Translations under genes and position numbers: made by a program
Shown here: positions 8,894 through 18,700 of the stretch, piece after piece
How the letters are laid out: every line of letters begins with the position of its first letter
Numbering within the stretch: the stretch's first letter is position 1
The notes under the pieces: generated by a model
What the model was told of the DNA's origin: nothing
The model's database searches: none
Seen by the model: the letters and a program-made list of their open reading frames with translations, nothing else
DNA from: DATEUP01 sp041485285
GTDB taxonomy: Archaea; Thermoplasmatota; DTKX01; DATEUP01
NCBI GenBank assembly: GCA_041485285.1
Contig: JBGPJF010000009.1
Coordinates: 1-64,000, forward strand
Direction of reading: 5' to 3'
DNA: 64,000 bases

Positions 8894-10495
8894 TTGGGCC
8901 TGCTGTTCGCATTTTGCGCGCTCTTGATGATCGGGTCCGCCTCGGGCGCCTCGGTCTTAATCCTCGAGCCCTCAGACGGCTCGGTGTCTGCCTCGGGGAC
9001 TGTGCCGGTGGCCCTCGAAGTCGCCGGGTTTGTTTTGTCGGACTCCAACGTGAGCGGGTCGGGAGCGACCGGCTTCGCGCTTGCGACGCTCGACGGGTCC
9101 TTTTCCAAAACTATGTCAACGCCCTCGAGCTGGTTCTCCAACCTTTCGGCCGGCCTCCACGCGCTCAGCGTGCAACTTTACCTCAACAACGGAAGCCCGA
9201 TCGGTGAGCCGGCAGCGTCCAATTTTTCGGTGGCCGCCGGCACCCCGCGACTGGCAATCCTCAGCCCCGCCCAGGGCGCTGTGATCAATTCCAGCAGCCT
9301 TGAGGCGAGCGTGTACGGCGAGAACCGCGGGGTGCCCGACCCGTCGCCTTGGGTTCGCTGGTCTATCGACGGCCGCCAGGCGGGCACCGACAATTCGACG
9401 GCCTCCAATCTGACCGCGCTTGCGGCCGGATCGCATACTCTGAGAGCCGAGCTCCTTGCCGCCAATGAGTCGGTGCTCTCGCCAGCAGTCTGGGATGAAG
9501 TTACCTTCGAGCTTGAACATGGATCGCCATATCTGCGGATCTCATTTCCCGCGCAGGGTGACACGGTTCGGTTCGTTTGGGCGCTGCTCTTCGTGCAGAC
9601 GCAGAATTTTTCCCTCACGCCCAGGTTAGATCCACGGCCAGGGCAGGGCAAGTACAGGATCCTCGTGGACGGGGTGGAAACCGGGTTTGGAACCGATCCC
9701 ATCGGGATTGCGGCGGGCCTTTTCGCCGGTCCCCACCGCATCGCCGCCGAATTTACGGATTCCGCTGGAATCCCGCTAAGCCCTCGCGTGTGGGACGAGG
9801 TTGCGGTCGAGGGGCTCGGGCTGGTGCCCAGGATTCGCCTTGCATCGCCCTTGAATGGCACCCTGCACTGGGGCAGCGTCGTGAACATGTCCGTGATCGT
9901 CGAAAACTTCACCCTCTCGGAGCTCGCCGACGGCCACGTCGACTACTATGTGGACGGCATCAACCAAGCGATGATCCCCGTCGAAAGTTACACAACAACC
10001 CCCCTCTCCGCCGGCCTGCACACACTGTCGGTCGGGCTTTCGCCGCCGGGCCACGTCCGGTACCCGGTCGAGGAGCCATCGGTGAACGTTTTCGTCGTGT
10101 CGCCGCCAACCGTCGCCATCGCGGACCCCCCGACCGGAACGACGATTGAGGGGTCGGCGTTTCAGATCAAGCTGAGAACCGAGGGAATGGATCTCGTGGA
10201 CCCCCGGACGAACGCAACCGTCGATACCGCCCACCTCTTGGTGCTCGTGGACAATGCTTCGCGCGGCATTGCAAGCGGGATGCAGGTGGAAATCTCTGGC
10301 TTAATGCCCGGCACTCACGAAATCCGGCTGTCCCTCGTTGATGGAAACGGCTCTGTGATTCCAGGAGCGCAATCGGCCGCGATCGTGGTGAACGTGCGTG
10401 GCGCCTCGCCTTGGCCACTGTATGGGGCCATCGGAATCGTTGCCATCGCCGTTGCTGGGGTGTCCGTGAGAACCCTGCGCAAACGCGGACGCTAG
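8894..10495 (+). CDS. membrane-anchored surface protein with Ig-like repeats
   Basis: The 533-residue product starts at TTG 8894. An in-frame TAG at about 8858 rules out a longer gene, and the hydrophobic leader (GLLFAFCALLMIGSASGASV) follows directly. The body has about five repeats of an Ig/bacterial-adhesin type, each opening with 'hydrophobic-SPxxG' (ILEPSDGS, ILSPAQGA, SFPAQGD, LASPLNGT, IADPPTGT) and ending in 'SAGLHALSV' or 'AAGSHTLRA' turns. Sequons (NVSGSG, NLSAG, NSTASN) suggest N-glycosylation. One transmembrane helix (YGAIGIVAIAVAGVSV) and a basic tail (RTLRKRGR) end the protein, so it faces outward. It is probably a cell-surface structural or binding protein. Confidence 0.75.
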   Translation: MGLLFAFCALLMIGSASGASVLILEPSDGSVSASGTVPVALEVAGFVLSDSNVSGSGATGFALATLDGSFSKTMSTPSSWFSNLSAGLHALSVQLYLNNGSPIGEPAASNFSVAAGTPRLAILSPAQGAVINSSSLEASVYGENRGVPDPSPWVRWSIDGRQAGTDNSTASNLTALAAGSHTLRAELLAANESVLSPAVWDEVTFELEHGSPYLRISFPAQGDTVRFVWALLFVQTQNFSLTPRLDPRPGQGKYRILVDGVETGFGTDPIGIAAGLFAGPHRIAAEFTDSAGIPLSPRVWDEVAVEGLGLVPRIRLASPLNGTLHWGSVVNMSVIVENFTLSELADGHVDYYVDGINQAMIPVESYTTTPLSAGLHTLSVGLSPPGHVRYPVEEPSVNVFVVSPPTVAIADPPTGTTIEGSAFQIKLRTEGMDLVDPRTNATVDTAHLLVLVDNASRGIASGMQVEISGLMPGTHEIRLSLVDGNGSVIPGAQSAAIVVNVRGASPWPLYGAIGIVAIAVAGVSVRTLRKRGR

Positions 10496-10552
10496 GGCGG
10501 GATACATGACCTCAACATCGCCGTCGAGCCGTTGCAGCGCAATTGAGAGGAA

Positions 10553-10562
10553 CCATTAATTG
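10553..10562 (+). promoter_or_regulatory. TATA-like box for the SBBP gene
   Basis: CCATTAATTG lies about 28 bases before the ATG at 10586, and no Shine-Dalgarno sequence follows. This fits a leaderless archaeal promoter. Confidence 0.45.
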
Positions 10563-10585
10563 CGCGCCCGGAATCAACAACTGTG

Positions 10586-13500
10586 ATGTCGCCGAGAGTC
10601 CGAACGTTTGTGAGTTTGGCCATTGCGGCGGCCGCGGCTGCAGGCCTTGCCGGGGTCCCTTTGGGCCACCTTGAGCCGCCCGTTGAAGGCTCCGGCCGCC
10701 AAAGCGGCACCCCCACTGAGCCGTCCATTGCGCACAACCCACGCGGCTCGGAACCCGCGGGATCAAACGAGGGCGGCCTTGAGGTTCGGGGACGAGAGGC
10801 GCGCCTGGCGCTACCGTTCGCCTCCCATCCGATCCTCTACCACGAGGGACGAGCGCCCGGTGAACCCGCGCGCATTGCGTGGAGCGACGGACATTGGAGT
10901 GCGCAGTTCCAGCCAGGGGCGCTGTCGGTGTCGACGGCGCATGATGGCGCAGCCGCGATTACGATCCGCTTGGCAGGCGCGGAGCAGGCGACGCCCACCG
11001 CCGTTGCAGGGCCGGATGAACGCGTCAATTGGTATACGCCAGGAGCCACCTCGGCATCGGATTCTTGGCAGGCCGCGGCGACGGTGCGCTACGCCGACGT
11101 CCAGCCGGGCATCGATCTCGTGTTTTCGGCCGCGAGCTCGGGTCTGAAATACGACCTTGAACTGGAGCCCGGCGCGTCCCTGGATGCTTTTTTGTTCGTC
11201 GTAGAGGGCGCCACGCACATGGCAATCCGGGATGACGGGGGACTCGAGATCCACGCGGGCGCCCTTTCGCTCATCGATCAGGCCCCGCTCGCCGAGGACG
11301 AGACGCACGCCGCAGTCGGTTGCGCCTTTGAATTGCGGGCTGCCGATGCAGTTGGATTCTCATGCCCCAAGTGGAACCGCGCGCACGCCCTCACCATCGA
11401 CCCCCTGCTCTACTCCACGTTTGTAGGAGGCCAGGGCCAGGACATAGTCCGGGTTGCCGTTGAGGACGGGGCCGGCGGCTTCTATCTCGCGGGCGACACG
11501 CAGTCGCCCGATTTCCCCCTTGCAAACGTCTCGAGTTTCGGCGGGATCGTGGATGCGTTCGCAGCGCGGATCAACAGCGCCGGCACCCTCGTCTATGCGA
11601 CCTTCTTCGGCGGAGACAATATCGACCGGCCAGGGGCAATCGCGCTCGACGGAGCCGGGAACCTCCTCGTCGCAGGGTCCACGGCCTCCTCCAACTTCCC
11701 GGTAAGCCCCGGCGCCCTCGACACTTCCCTGAACGGATCGGCGGACGCGTTTGTTGTCAAGATCAACACCAGCACGGGCCTGGTCGTCTTTTCGACATAT
11801 CTCGGCGGCGCCCAGGGCGACGGCGTCCAAGGGATCGCCCCCGGCCCGGCCGGCTCCATCGTTCTCGCTGGATCCACCCAATCGTCTGATTTCCCCAACA
11901 CGACCGGCGCATTTGACCGGACCCTTGGCGGCGGGGCCGATGCCTTCGTCACTTGGCTTTCAAGCGACGGAACCACAATCTTGGCCTCCACGTTTTTCGG
12001 GGGGAGCGGCGGCGATGGCGCCTCTTCGATGGCGCTTGACAGCGCCGGCAATGTCTTCATCACGGGCCAAACGGGTTCCACCGACCTCCCCGTTTCGGCC
12101 GGGGCCTACCAACCGTCCATTAGCGGAACCGGCGATGCCTTCGTGGCGAGGATTTCCGCGAACGGGAGCGCGCTCCTCTTCGCCACGTATTTGGGAGGCA
12201 CGACACAGCTCGACAATGGAATCTCGATTGCGCTGGCCGCCAACGGGGATGTGCTGGTTGCGGGCCAGACGGATGCCTCTACTTTCCCCACCACCGTAGG
12301 CGCCTTCGACCGTTCCTACAACGGCGGTGCGTACGACGTCTTCATCGCCCGGCTCGATGCAACGGGATCCAACCTGCTGTTTTCGACGTTCGTGGGCGGG
12401 ACGGGGCGCGATGATGTCGGCGGTATGGGTGTCGACCCGGGCGGCGACATTTACGTGGCGGGAACCACGGCCACGGGCGACTTCCCGACGACGGGCGCTG
12501 CTTTCGACGAATCTTTCAACGGACCGGGGGGCGGGTTCGGCGATGCCTTCTTGGTTAAACTCTCCGGCAACGGCTCAACGCTCCCCTATTCAACGTTCAT
12601 CGGCAGCTCATCCACGGACCAGGGCTACGGTTTGGTCGTCGTGGCAAACGACACCGCTGTCGTTTTCGGACAGACCTTTGCCGCCGATTTCCCGACAACG
12701 TCAAGCGCCTTTGACTCGACTTTCACCGGCTTCAGTGACGGCTTCTTTGTGCGGATCGATACCCGCGTGTTCAAAATCGCTTACGATACAAATCCCCCGG
12801 GGTTCAGGCTAACGGTTGGGGGATACCTACTGACAGCGCCGTCCGCGGTTCCCTGCGCCGCCTCGACGAACGTGAGCATCGACGCCACCGACCCGGCGCC
12901 GTCGGCGTCCCAGCGCTACGTGTTTTCCTCCTGGTCGGACGGCCTCCCTCGCGCGCACAACATTACCTGCGTCCCGGGGCTCACGCTCACGGCTTCCTTC
13001 GAACTGCAGTACAAAACCTCAATCCGTTCAACTCCGGTTGGATTCAACGTCACGGTCGACGGGTTGCCTCAAGTGGCCCCCCTTACCCTCTGGTGGGCGG
13101 CGGGAAGCGTGCACAACATTTCCTACGAGGGCCCCCAGTACGTGTCCGCCGACGAGCGCTACGTGTATTCATCCTGGTCCGACGGCGGAAGCGCGGCCCA
13201 CCCAACTCTCGCGAACGCGCCGTCGAACCTCACGGTTGCGCTGCTGCGGGAGTTCCGACAAACATTCGGGGCCCTGCCGGCCGAGAACCTCATCGAAGTC
13301 GACGGAACAAACCAGACAGACGGCGCCGTGCTCTGGTGGCAGGACGGCTCGACCCACGCGGTCACCGCGCGCACGCCGCAGAACGAAACGCCCCTCTCGC
13401 GGTCGATTTTCGACGGCTGGACAGACGGCGGGGGACCGAATCGGAGCGTCCAAACCTCGGGCCCCGCCACGTTCGAGGCCCACTTCGCGATGGAGTTCAA

Positions 13501-14734
13501 CGTAAGTGTCGCCACCAACCCACCGGGACTCGTGGCAACCGTCGATGGCGTCAACTCTACTGGGAATTGGTCGCAATGGGTGAAGGATGGCACCTCCATT
13601 TCGGTAAGCGTCGCGGCGCTCCAATCGGGAGCCAACGCCCGGTACCTCTTCGCCCAATGGAGCGACGCGGGGGCCTCGACCCACGCCATTGTTGTCGCGG
13701 GACCCTTTGCGCTCGTCGCGTCCTACTCCAGCGAGTGGCGAGTTGAACTGCGCTCCGAGCCGATCGCCGTGGCGATTACCGTCGACGGGTCGATGGTCAC
13801 CACGCCGGTCGCCCGCTGGTGGCCCGATGGCTCCCGGCATTCAATCTCAGCGCCCCCCAGCTCGCCCGGCGCCGCACTGACGCGCTACGCGCTGACCGGG
13901 TGGGGATCCACGACAATGGACACGCTCAACGTCTCGGCGGACGGCCCGGTCAATTTGACCGCGTTCTATCGGATCGAGTACCGCTTGGAGCTCCTTACCG
14001 ACCGGGCGGCCGCGCAGTGCGACATCGCGGACTGCTGGTACGCTGCCGGGTCGCTTGCCTCGTTCGGAACGGCCAACCTCAGCGCGGGCCCCCCGGGGAC
14101 ACGCTACCGCTTCGGCGGGTGGAACGGCGACTTCCTGGGCAACGACCTCAACGAATCGATCCTGATTAGTGGCCCGGCCACGGTCACAGCGGTCTGGGTG
14201 ACGCAATATGAGCTCACTGCGGACACCGAGTACGGATCAGTTTCCGGCGCCGGGTGGTACGACGCCGGAACGGCTGCGACCATCCGCTTGCAGCAGACCA
14301 CGGTGGAAGGGCCGAATGGGACATTCAAATTCGATGGGTGGACAGGCGCGTCAGCGAGCGCCGGCCCCAACGTGACCCTCGGGATGACCGGCCCCAAGCA
14401 CTTGGTGGCCCAGTGGGGCCCCGTGGTTGGACCGCCGCCGACCTCGGCGTTCCCCGTTGGGCTGGTAGCCATTGCTGGCGCCGTTGCCGCGCTCCTCGTG
14501 GTTGCCCTTGTCGTATTGCGTCGCCGCCGCGCGAGCATGCGCTCGGCCTCTGACGCAACGCGGGCCGGGCCCCCCGCGGTAACCACTGGCCCGGGTGAAC
14601 GAACGGCAAACGCGCCGCCCCCGACCGCTCCCCCGGCAGCTCCGGCGAGGCCAGCGTGCCCCCAATGCTCGAGGCCCATCGCGAACCTCGCCCCCCGCTG
14701 CGAGGGTTGCGGCCTCGCCCTCATCTGGGATTAG
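10586..14734 (+). CDS. giant surface protein: SBBP beta-propeller, B-repeats, TM helix, zinc ribbon
   Basis: The 1382-residue product (ATG 10586; a GTG sits one codon earlier) has a short hydrophobic leader. Residues about 60-260 form an N-terminal domain of the kind that often precedes SBBP propellers. At about 270-720 there are seven or more SBBP repeats ('YSTFVGGQGQD', 'GNLLVAGSTASSNFPV', 'GAFDRSFNG'-type blades). At about 730-1270 there are tandem B-repeat-like modules with 'W-x-DG' cores (VFSSWSDG, YSSWSDGG, FDGWTDGGG). A transmembrane helix near 1289-1310 (VGLVAIAGAVAALLVVALVV) is followed by RRRR, an Ala/Pro linker and a C-terminal zinc ribbon CPQC...CEGC that would lie in the cytoplasm. 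The ectodomain probably binds surface ligands. The internal zinc ribbon is unusual and could couple it to a cytosolic partner. Confidence 0.8.
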   Translation: MSPRVRTFVSLAIAAAAAAGLAGVPLGHLEPPVEGSGRQSGTPTEPSIAHNPRGSEPAGSNEGGLEVRGREARLALPFASHPILYHEGRAPGEPARIAWSDGHWSAQFQPGALSVSTAHDGAAAITIRLAGAEQATPTAVAGPDERVNWYTPGATSASDSWQAAATVRYADVQPGIDLVFSAASSGLKYDLELEPGASLDAFLFVVEGATHMAIRDDGGLEIHAGALSLIDQAPLAEDETHAAVGCAFELRAADAVGFSCPKWNRAHALTIDPLLYSTFVGGQGQDIVRVAVEDGAGGFYLAGDTQSPDFPLANVSSFGGIVDAFAARINSAGTLVYATFFGGDNIDRPGAIALDGAGNLLVAGSTASSNFPVSPGALDTSLNGSADAFVVKINTSTGLVVFSTYLGGAQGDGVQGIAPGPAGSIVLAGSTQSSDFPNTTGAFDRTLGGGADAFVTWLSSDGTTILASTFFGGSGGDGASSMALDSAGNVFITGQTGSTDLPVSAGAYQPSISGTGDAFVARISANGSALLFATYLGGTTQLDNGISIALAANGDVLVAGQTDASTFPTTVGAFDRSYNGGAYDVFIARLDATGSNLLFSTFVGGTGRDDVGGMGVDPGGDIYVAGTTATGDFPTTGAAFDESFNGPGGGFGDAFLVKLSGNGSTLPYSTFIGSSSTDQGYGLVVVANDTAVVFGQTFAADFPTTSSAFDSTFTGFSDGFFVRIDTRVFKIAYDTNPPGFRLTVGGYLLTAPSAVPCAASTNVSIDATDPAPSASQRYVFSSWSDGLPRAHNITCVPGLTLTASFELQYKTSIRSTPVGFNVTVDGLPQVAPLTLWWAAGSVHNISYEGPQYVSADERYVYSSWSDGGSAAHPTLANAPSNLTVALLREFRQTFGALPAENLIEVDGTNQTDGAVLWWQDGSTHAVTARTPQNETPLSRSIFDGWTDGGGPNRSVQTSGPATFEAHFAMEFNVSVATNPPGLVATVDGVNSTGNWSQWVKDGTSISVSVAALQSGANARYLFAQWSDAGASTHAIVVAGPFALVASYSSEWRVELRSEPIAVAITVDGSMVTTPVARWWPDGSRHSISAPPSSPGAALTRYALTGWGSTTMDTLNVSADGPVNLTAFYRIEYRLELLTDRAAAQCDIADCWYAAGSLASFGTANLSAGPPGTRYRFGGWNGDFLGNDLNESILISGPATVTAVWVTQYELTADTEYGSVSGAGWYDAGTAATIRLQQTTVEGPNGTFKFDGWTGASASAGPNVTLGMTGPKHLVAQWGPVVGPPPTSAFPVGLVAIAGAVAALLVVALVVLRRRRASMRSASDATRAGPPAVTTGPGERTANAPPPTAPPAAPARPACPQCSRPIANLAPRCEGCGLALIWD

Positions 14735-15038
14735 AGGGCTCGCCGGGCGCGGGGCGGTCGCCCCGAAGGGCCACACGCAGTTTTTTGCTCAGGCGACAAA
14801 TAACTGCAATTGAATCGGAATCCCGGGCGAATCAGGCGCCGCGCCCTTCACCATAGCGCCGCGAACCCCCCCGGCGGCCAGGATCGATTCGAATCGCGTT
14901 AAGGCGCCCGCGCTGCCTGGGACGGGATTTCTAGGTTCGTGGACCGCGTGTAACGATGTTCGGGGGGTCGTGCTCGCTCAAGCGGCGGCCCTGCCGCTTC
15001 GTTCGGGTTCCACGTTTTCACCTCCGGCGGGGCGCCTC
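14735..15038. other. intergenic region with a T-run
   Basis: About 300 bases follow the SBBP gene. A run of six T (14780-14785) shortly after its stop may act as an archaeal terminator. I see no gene here. Confidence 0.4.
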
Positions 15039-15047
15039 CTTAAATGG
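15039..15047 (+). promoter_or_regulatory. TATA-like box for the lipoprotein gene
   Basis: CTTAAATGG is centred 28 bases before the TTG start at 15071. No Shine-Dalgarno sequence precedes the start. Confidence 0.4.
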
Positions 15048-15070
15048 GGAGGACGGTCTAACAACCTCAC

Positions 15071-15667
15071 TTGCACAACCGAACTGCAATCGGAATCCTA
15101 CTCGTCTGCTCCATGCTGTCGCTAAGCCTCGCCGGTTGCACGAACCCACCGCCCACGCCGCCTGCGCCCCCGGTTGTGCTTTCGCAACACGTGCGAGGAA
15201 TGGGATTCGAGATCATCGACCGGCCCGTCTCCAGTTCGGGAACCCCCTTCAACTTGACTTCCTTCTTCGCCGTCAACGACACGATTTTCCACTGCGTCAT
15301 TCCGACGAACGACTACGAATTCGTGATGCCGACTTTCAACATGGGAAACGCGACGATCCCGAAGAACGCGCTTTACATGGCGATGGACGCCGTGACCGTC
15401 ACGTCGGTCACGATGAAAAATGCCACTTGGGCGCAGATCAACGGGACGATTAGGTCCATCACGAAGGTCGGGACTGACTTCGAAGACGCCACCGTGCCCT
15501 TCGAAGCCGATTTCTTCGATGCAGGGCCGGGTCCCGTCGGTGACCAGGTGCAACTGCACCCGGAGTACAACTCTACTACGTCGCCGATGCAATGGGCGAT
15601 CTTTGGGCCGCAGCCTCACTTCGGGCACGGCGTGGTGAGCGGCGACATCTCGGTGTGGTGGGGCTAG
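15071..15667 (+). CDS. lipoprotein of unknown function
   Basis: The 198-residue product starts at TTG 15071. The N-terminus HNRTAIGILLVCSMLSLSLAGC is a lipoprotein signal peptide with lipobox LAGC, so the mature protein should begin with lipidated Cys22. It is followed by a Pro-rich spacer (TNPPPTPPAPPVV) and a beta-rich domain carrying sequons (NLTS, NATI, NATW, NSTT). I do not recognise the domain. The gene stands alone between two large surface-protein genes, converging with the minus-strand gene that ends at 15776. A TATA-like element 28 bases upstream supports the start and suggests a leaderless mRNA. Confidence 0.75.
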   Translation: MHNRTAIGILLVCSMLSLSLAGCTNPPPTPPAPPVVLSQHVRGMGFEIIDRPVSSSGTPFNLTSFFAVNDTIFHCVIPTNDYEFVMPTFNMGNATIPKNALYMAMDAVTVTSVTMKNATWAQINGTIRSITKVGTDFEDATVPFEADFFDAGPGPVGDQVQLHPEYNSTTSPMQWAIFGPQPHFGHGVVSGDISVWWG

Positions 15668-15775
15668 TCGGGGAGCCTCCCGCGGGTCCTTCCGGAACGC
15701 CTTCGGGCATCTTCCGCTCATCCGACTTGCCAGGAATCGGCGATCGGAGCGCGGTCGGCGAATGAACGCCGCGCC

Positions 15776-18700
15776 TCAGCCCGCCCGCCGCCGCTGCCGA
15801 GCGAACAGCACCACGACGACCGACGCGCACCCGGCGAGAACGAGCACGACGATCCACGCCGGGTTCACCCCCGCTGTCAGCGACTCGCCGTTGCCACCCG
15901 GCGGCGGTTGCCCCCCCGGCGGATTCCCCGAAGTTGGCGGCGGGGCCGGCAATGACGTCGTCGATCCTGCCGCCACGGCCGGCGCGGAGCGTGTCCCGCC
16001 CTTCCCGACGACCACCACCGTAAAGGTGTACTCGGTCGAGGCGGCAAGGCCCTCCACCCGCACGGCCCCATCGCTCTGGCGCTTGACCTGGATGGCAGCG
16101 CCCGCGCGCGAGCCGTTCGAAACGAACCTCGCGGTAATTTCGTAGGCCACGAAGTCCTCTTCGAGCGAAGGGTTCCACTGAAGGTCGACCCAGGTTGTGT
16201 TGTTGAGCGCGATCCGCAGCCCCGCCACCGGCAATACCGTCTCGGTCACGCTCACATTGAACGTCGCCGTCGTGTTGCCGCCGTCCTTGTCGCGGACGAC
16301 CACGGTGATCTGTGTGGGACCGTCGCTCGAGCCTCTGACCTGGAACTCTCCTCCGACAGCCGAAACAACAACCAGACCCGCGCCCGCCGACCACTCGACC
16401 GTGAGCGATGCGTTGTCGGCGGCCGAAGGGTCGCCCATCAGGACATGATAGGACGCCGTTTCGCCCTCCCCGAGCGAGGCGGGCCCGTCAATGGCGGCTG
16501 CGGGCGCGACATTCAGGACGTGGAGGTCAAATTCCGCCCGGCCGGCGGGGCCGAGGCGCGGAATCACGAACACGACCACGTGGACGACGCCGGAGTCCGG
16601 CGGAACGTAACTGACGCGCGGCCCCGCGAGCCCCACCCCGTCGGGGAAACTCCACAGAATAGAGAACACGCCGTCGAACAAAGCGGGGTCTGGCCACAGG
16701 TAATCGGTGCCCTCCCAGGTGACATTGGTCGCGAGGTCGACCGGCGACCCTTCGAAGGCGGTCCGGAGGACTACGGGCTCGACGATGGGGACCGCCGTGG
16801 CGTTCAGCGTGACCACCGTGTAGTCGGTGTCGGTGTGGCCCGCCGCGTCAACCACCGTCAGCCGGATCGACAGTGTTGCGCCGTTCGCCGCGAAGAGGTC
16901 GAGGAGCGCCGACCATGACAGTTGCGGCGTGGGGCCCGTTGCGGTGAGCTCGCCCGCACCAATGGGGCCCACGGCCCACTGCCAGCCGACCACGCCGCGG
17001 TTGTCGCGCGAGTTAGACCCATTCAACATGAGCGACCCCCCATAGCGCAGGATGTACGGGCCGCCGGCATCGGCGCGCGGCGCAGTTGCGTCGAGGGTAA
17101 AAACGAAAACGTCGGGGCTTGCCACCCAGGCGCTCCCGTCGCCAACTTCGGCCGTCCAACGGTAGTCACCGTCGGGGAGCGTGGCGCTCCAATCAGGGTC
17201 GGACACCCACGCTTGGCGGACGAGGGCGCCGCTGACGTCGTAGAGGGAGAAGTGGTACGTGAGGCGGTCTCCGTCACCGTCGGTCGACGGCGCGACGGTG
17301 AAGAGGACGCTGGCGTTGCCGAGAAGAGAGCCGTTCGCCGGCGCAAGCAGCCGGGGCGGCGTCGGCAAATGGTTCAGGCCGAAGAACCGGAGGGGGCCCC
17401 CGAATCCCACCAACGCCGCAAACTCGCCCGCGATTGTTAGCGGCGCCCACGTGGGACAAATAACGGATCCCGAGTCTTCCCACCCGCAGGAAAAGTTCAC
17501 CTGCGGCATCGCGAGGCGCTCAACCGCGGAGCCGTTGAACACGAGCGCCTCAAGCGTCATGACGCGGGCGAGCGTGTACCCGTTGGCCTCCATCTCACGC
17601 GTCCGCAGGTGCGCGACGTGCCCCTGCCAGGGAGCCAGAACCTGGACGAGGTAGCCGAACGATTCCGAAGGCCCCTCAGAAAGAAGGCGAACCTCTTCGA
17701 AGGTTAGGTTCGACGTGGAGAACCGAATCGAGAATGTCCGCTGCCACATATGGAGTTGATCGGCAACCACCGTGAACGCGCGCGCGCCGGCCGGCGAGCG
17801 CTGCGCGCGCAGGTCGGCCACCATTTGGAAAGAGATCGTGTCGTTTGCCGCTCCCGTCGAAAGGCTGGCGTTGAACCATGTAAGCGCGGTGCCCGGCCCG
17901 ATGCGGGCGATCCTGAAGCCAAGCGTCGTGTTGGGGGCAGATCCTAGGCTGAGCGGGTAGGCCGCCCATGTTGCACCGCCCTCTGTCCACCACTCAATCG
18001 GGTATTGGCTGAGAGCGGCGCTCGACGTCGACCAAAACCGCGGCGGAATTTGTTCCAACCCGTTGATCCTCGTGAGGTTCCGGAGCATCGGCGTCGGTTG
18101 GCTTATCGCATAATCACCATCCTGCTGCAGTAGCGACACGGTGGCATTGGCGGGGTCAAGCGCGAAGAGGCCCGTGGGAACCGAGAGCAGGGGGAACGGG
18201 ACGTCCTCGAAGAGCCCGAACGGCGCTGGCCCGTTGTTGTAGCCGCCGAAACAGCTCTGCATTGCGTACGGCCCTGGGCAGACGGGGGTTGAAACGAAGC
18301 CGCTTACGTCCATCGTGAAAAAGAGGTACGAGCTGATTGCATTGTTCCACGCCGGGTAGCCGTAGTTGCGGTCGCTCGGGTGCCCGGCCGCCGTCTGGAC
18401 GACAAGGATCGCTCCGGCGCCGAAGGGGACCGCCTGCACCGACACGGCCTCGCCCGGAAGCGCAGGCCCGTCGAGCACGTCGAACCGCCCCTTGCCGGCA
18501 TCGGCTCGGAGCAAGTGGAGCCGTCCAGTGCCGTTGTCGCGTGTCACGATGCCGCCAAGTTGCGCCCCGCTTGTTGTGGAAACGATCGCGACCGAGCGCA
18601 CCGGGGCGTCGACGAGCGGCTTCCAATCGCCAACTTCGGTCCAGGTTGACCCCGCGGGCGAAACCCGCACGAGCGCGGGCCAAGAACCGTTGAACGCGAT

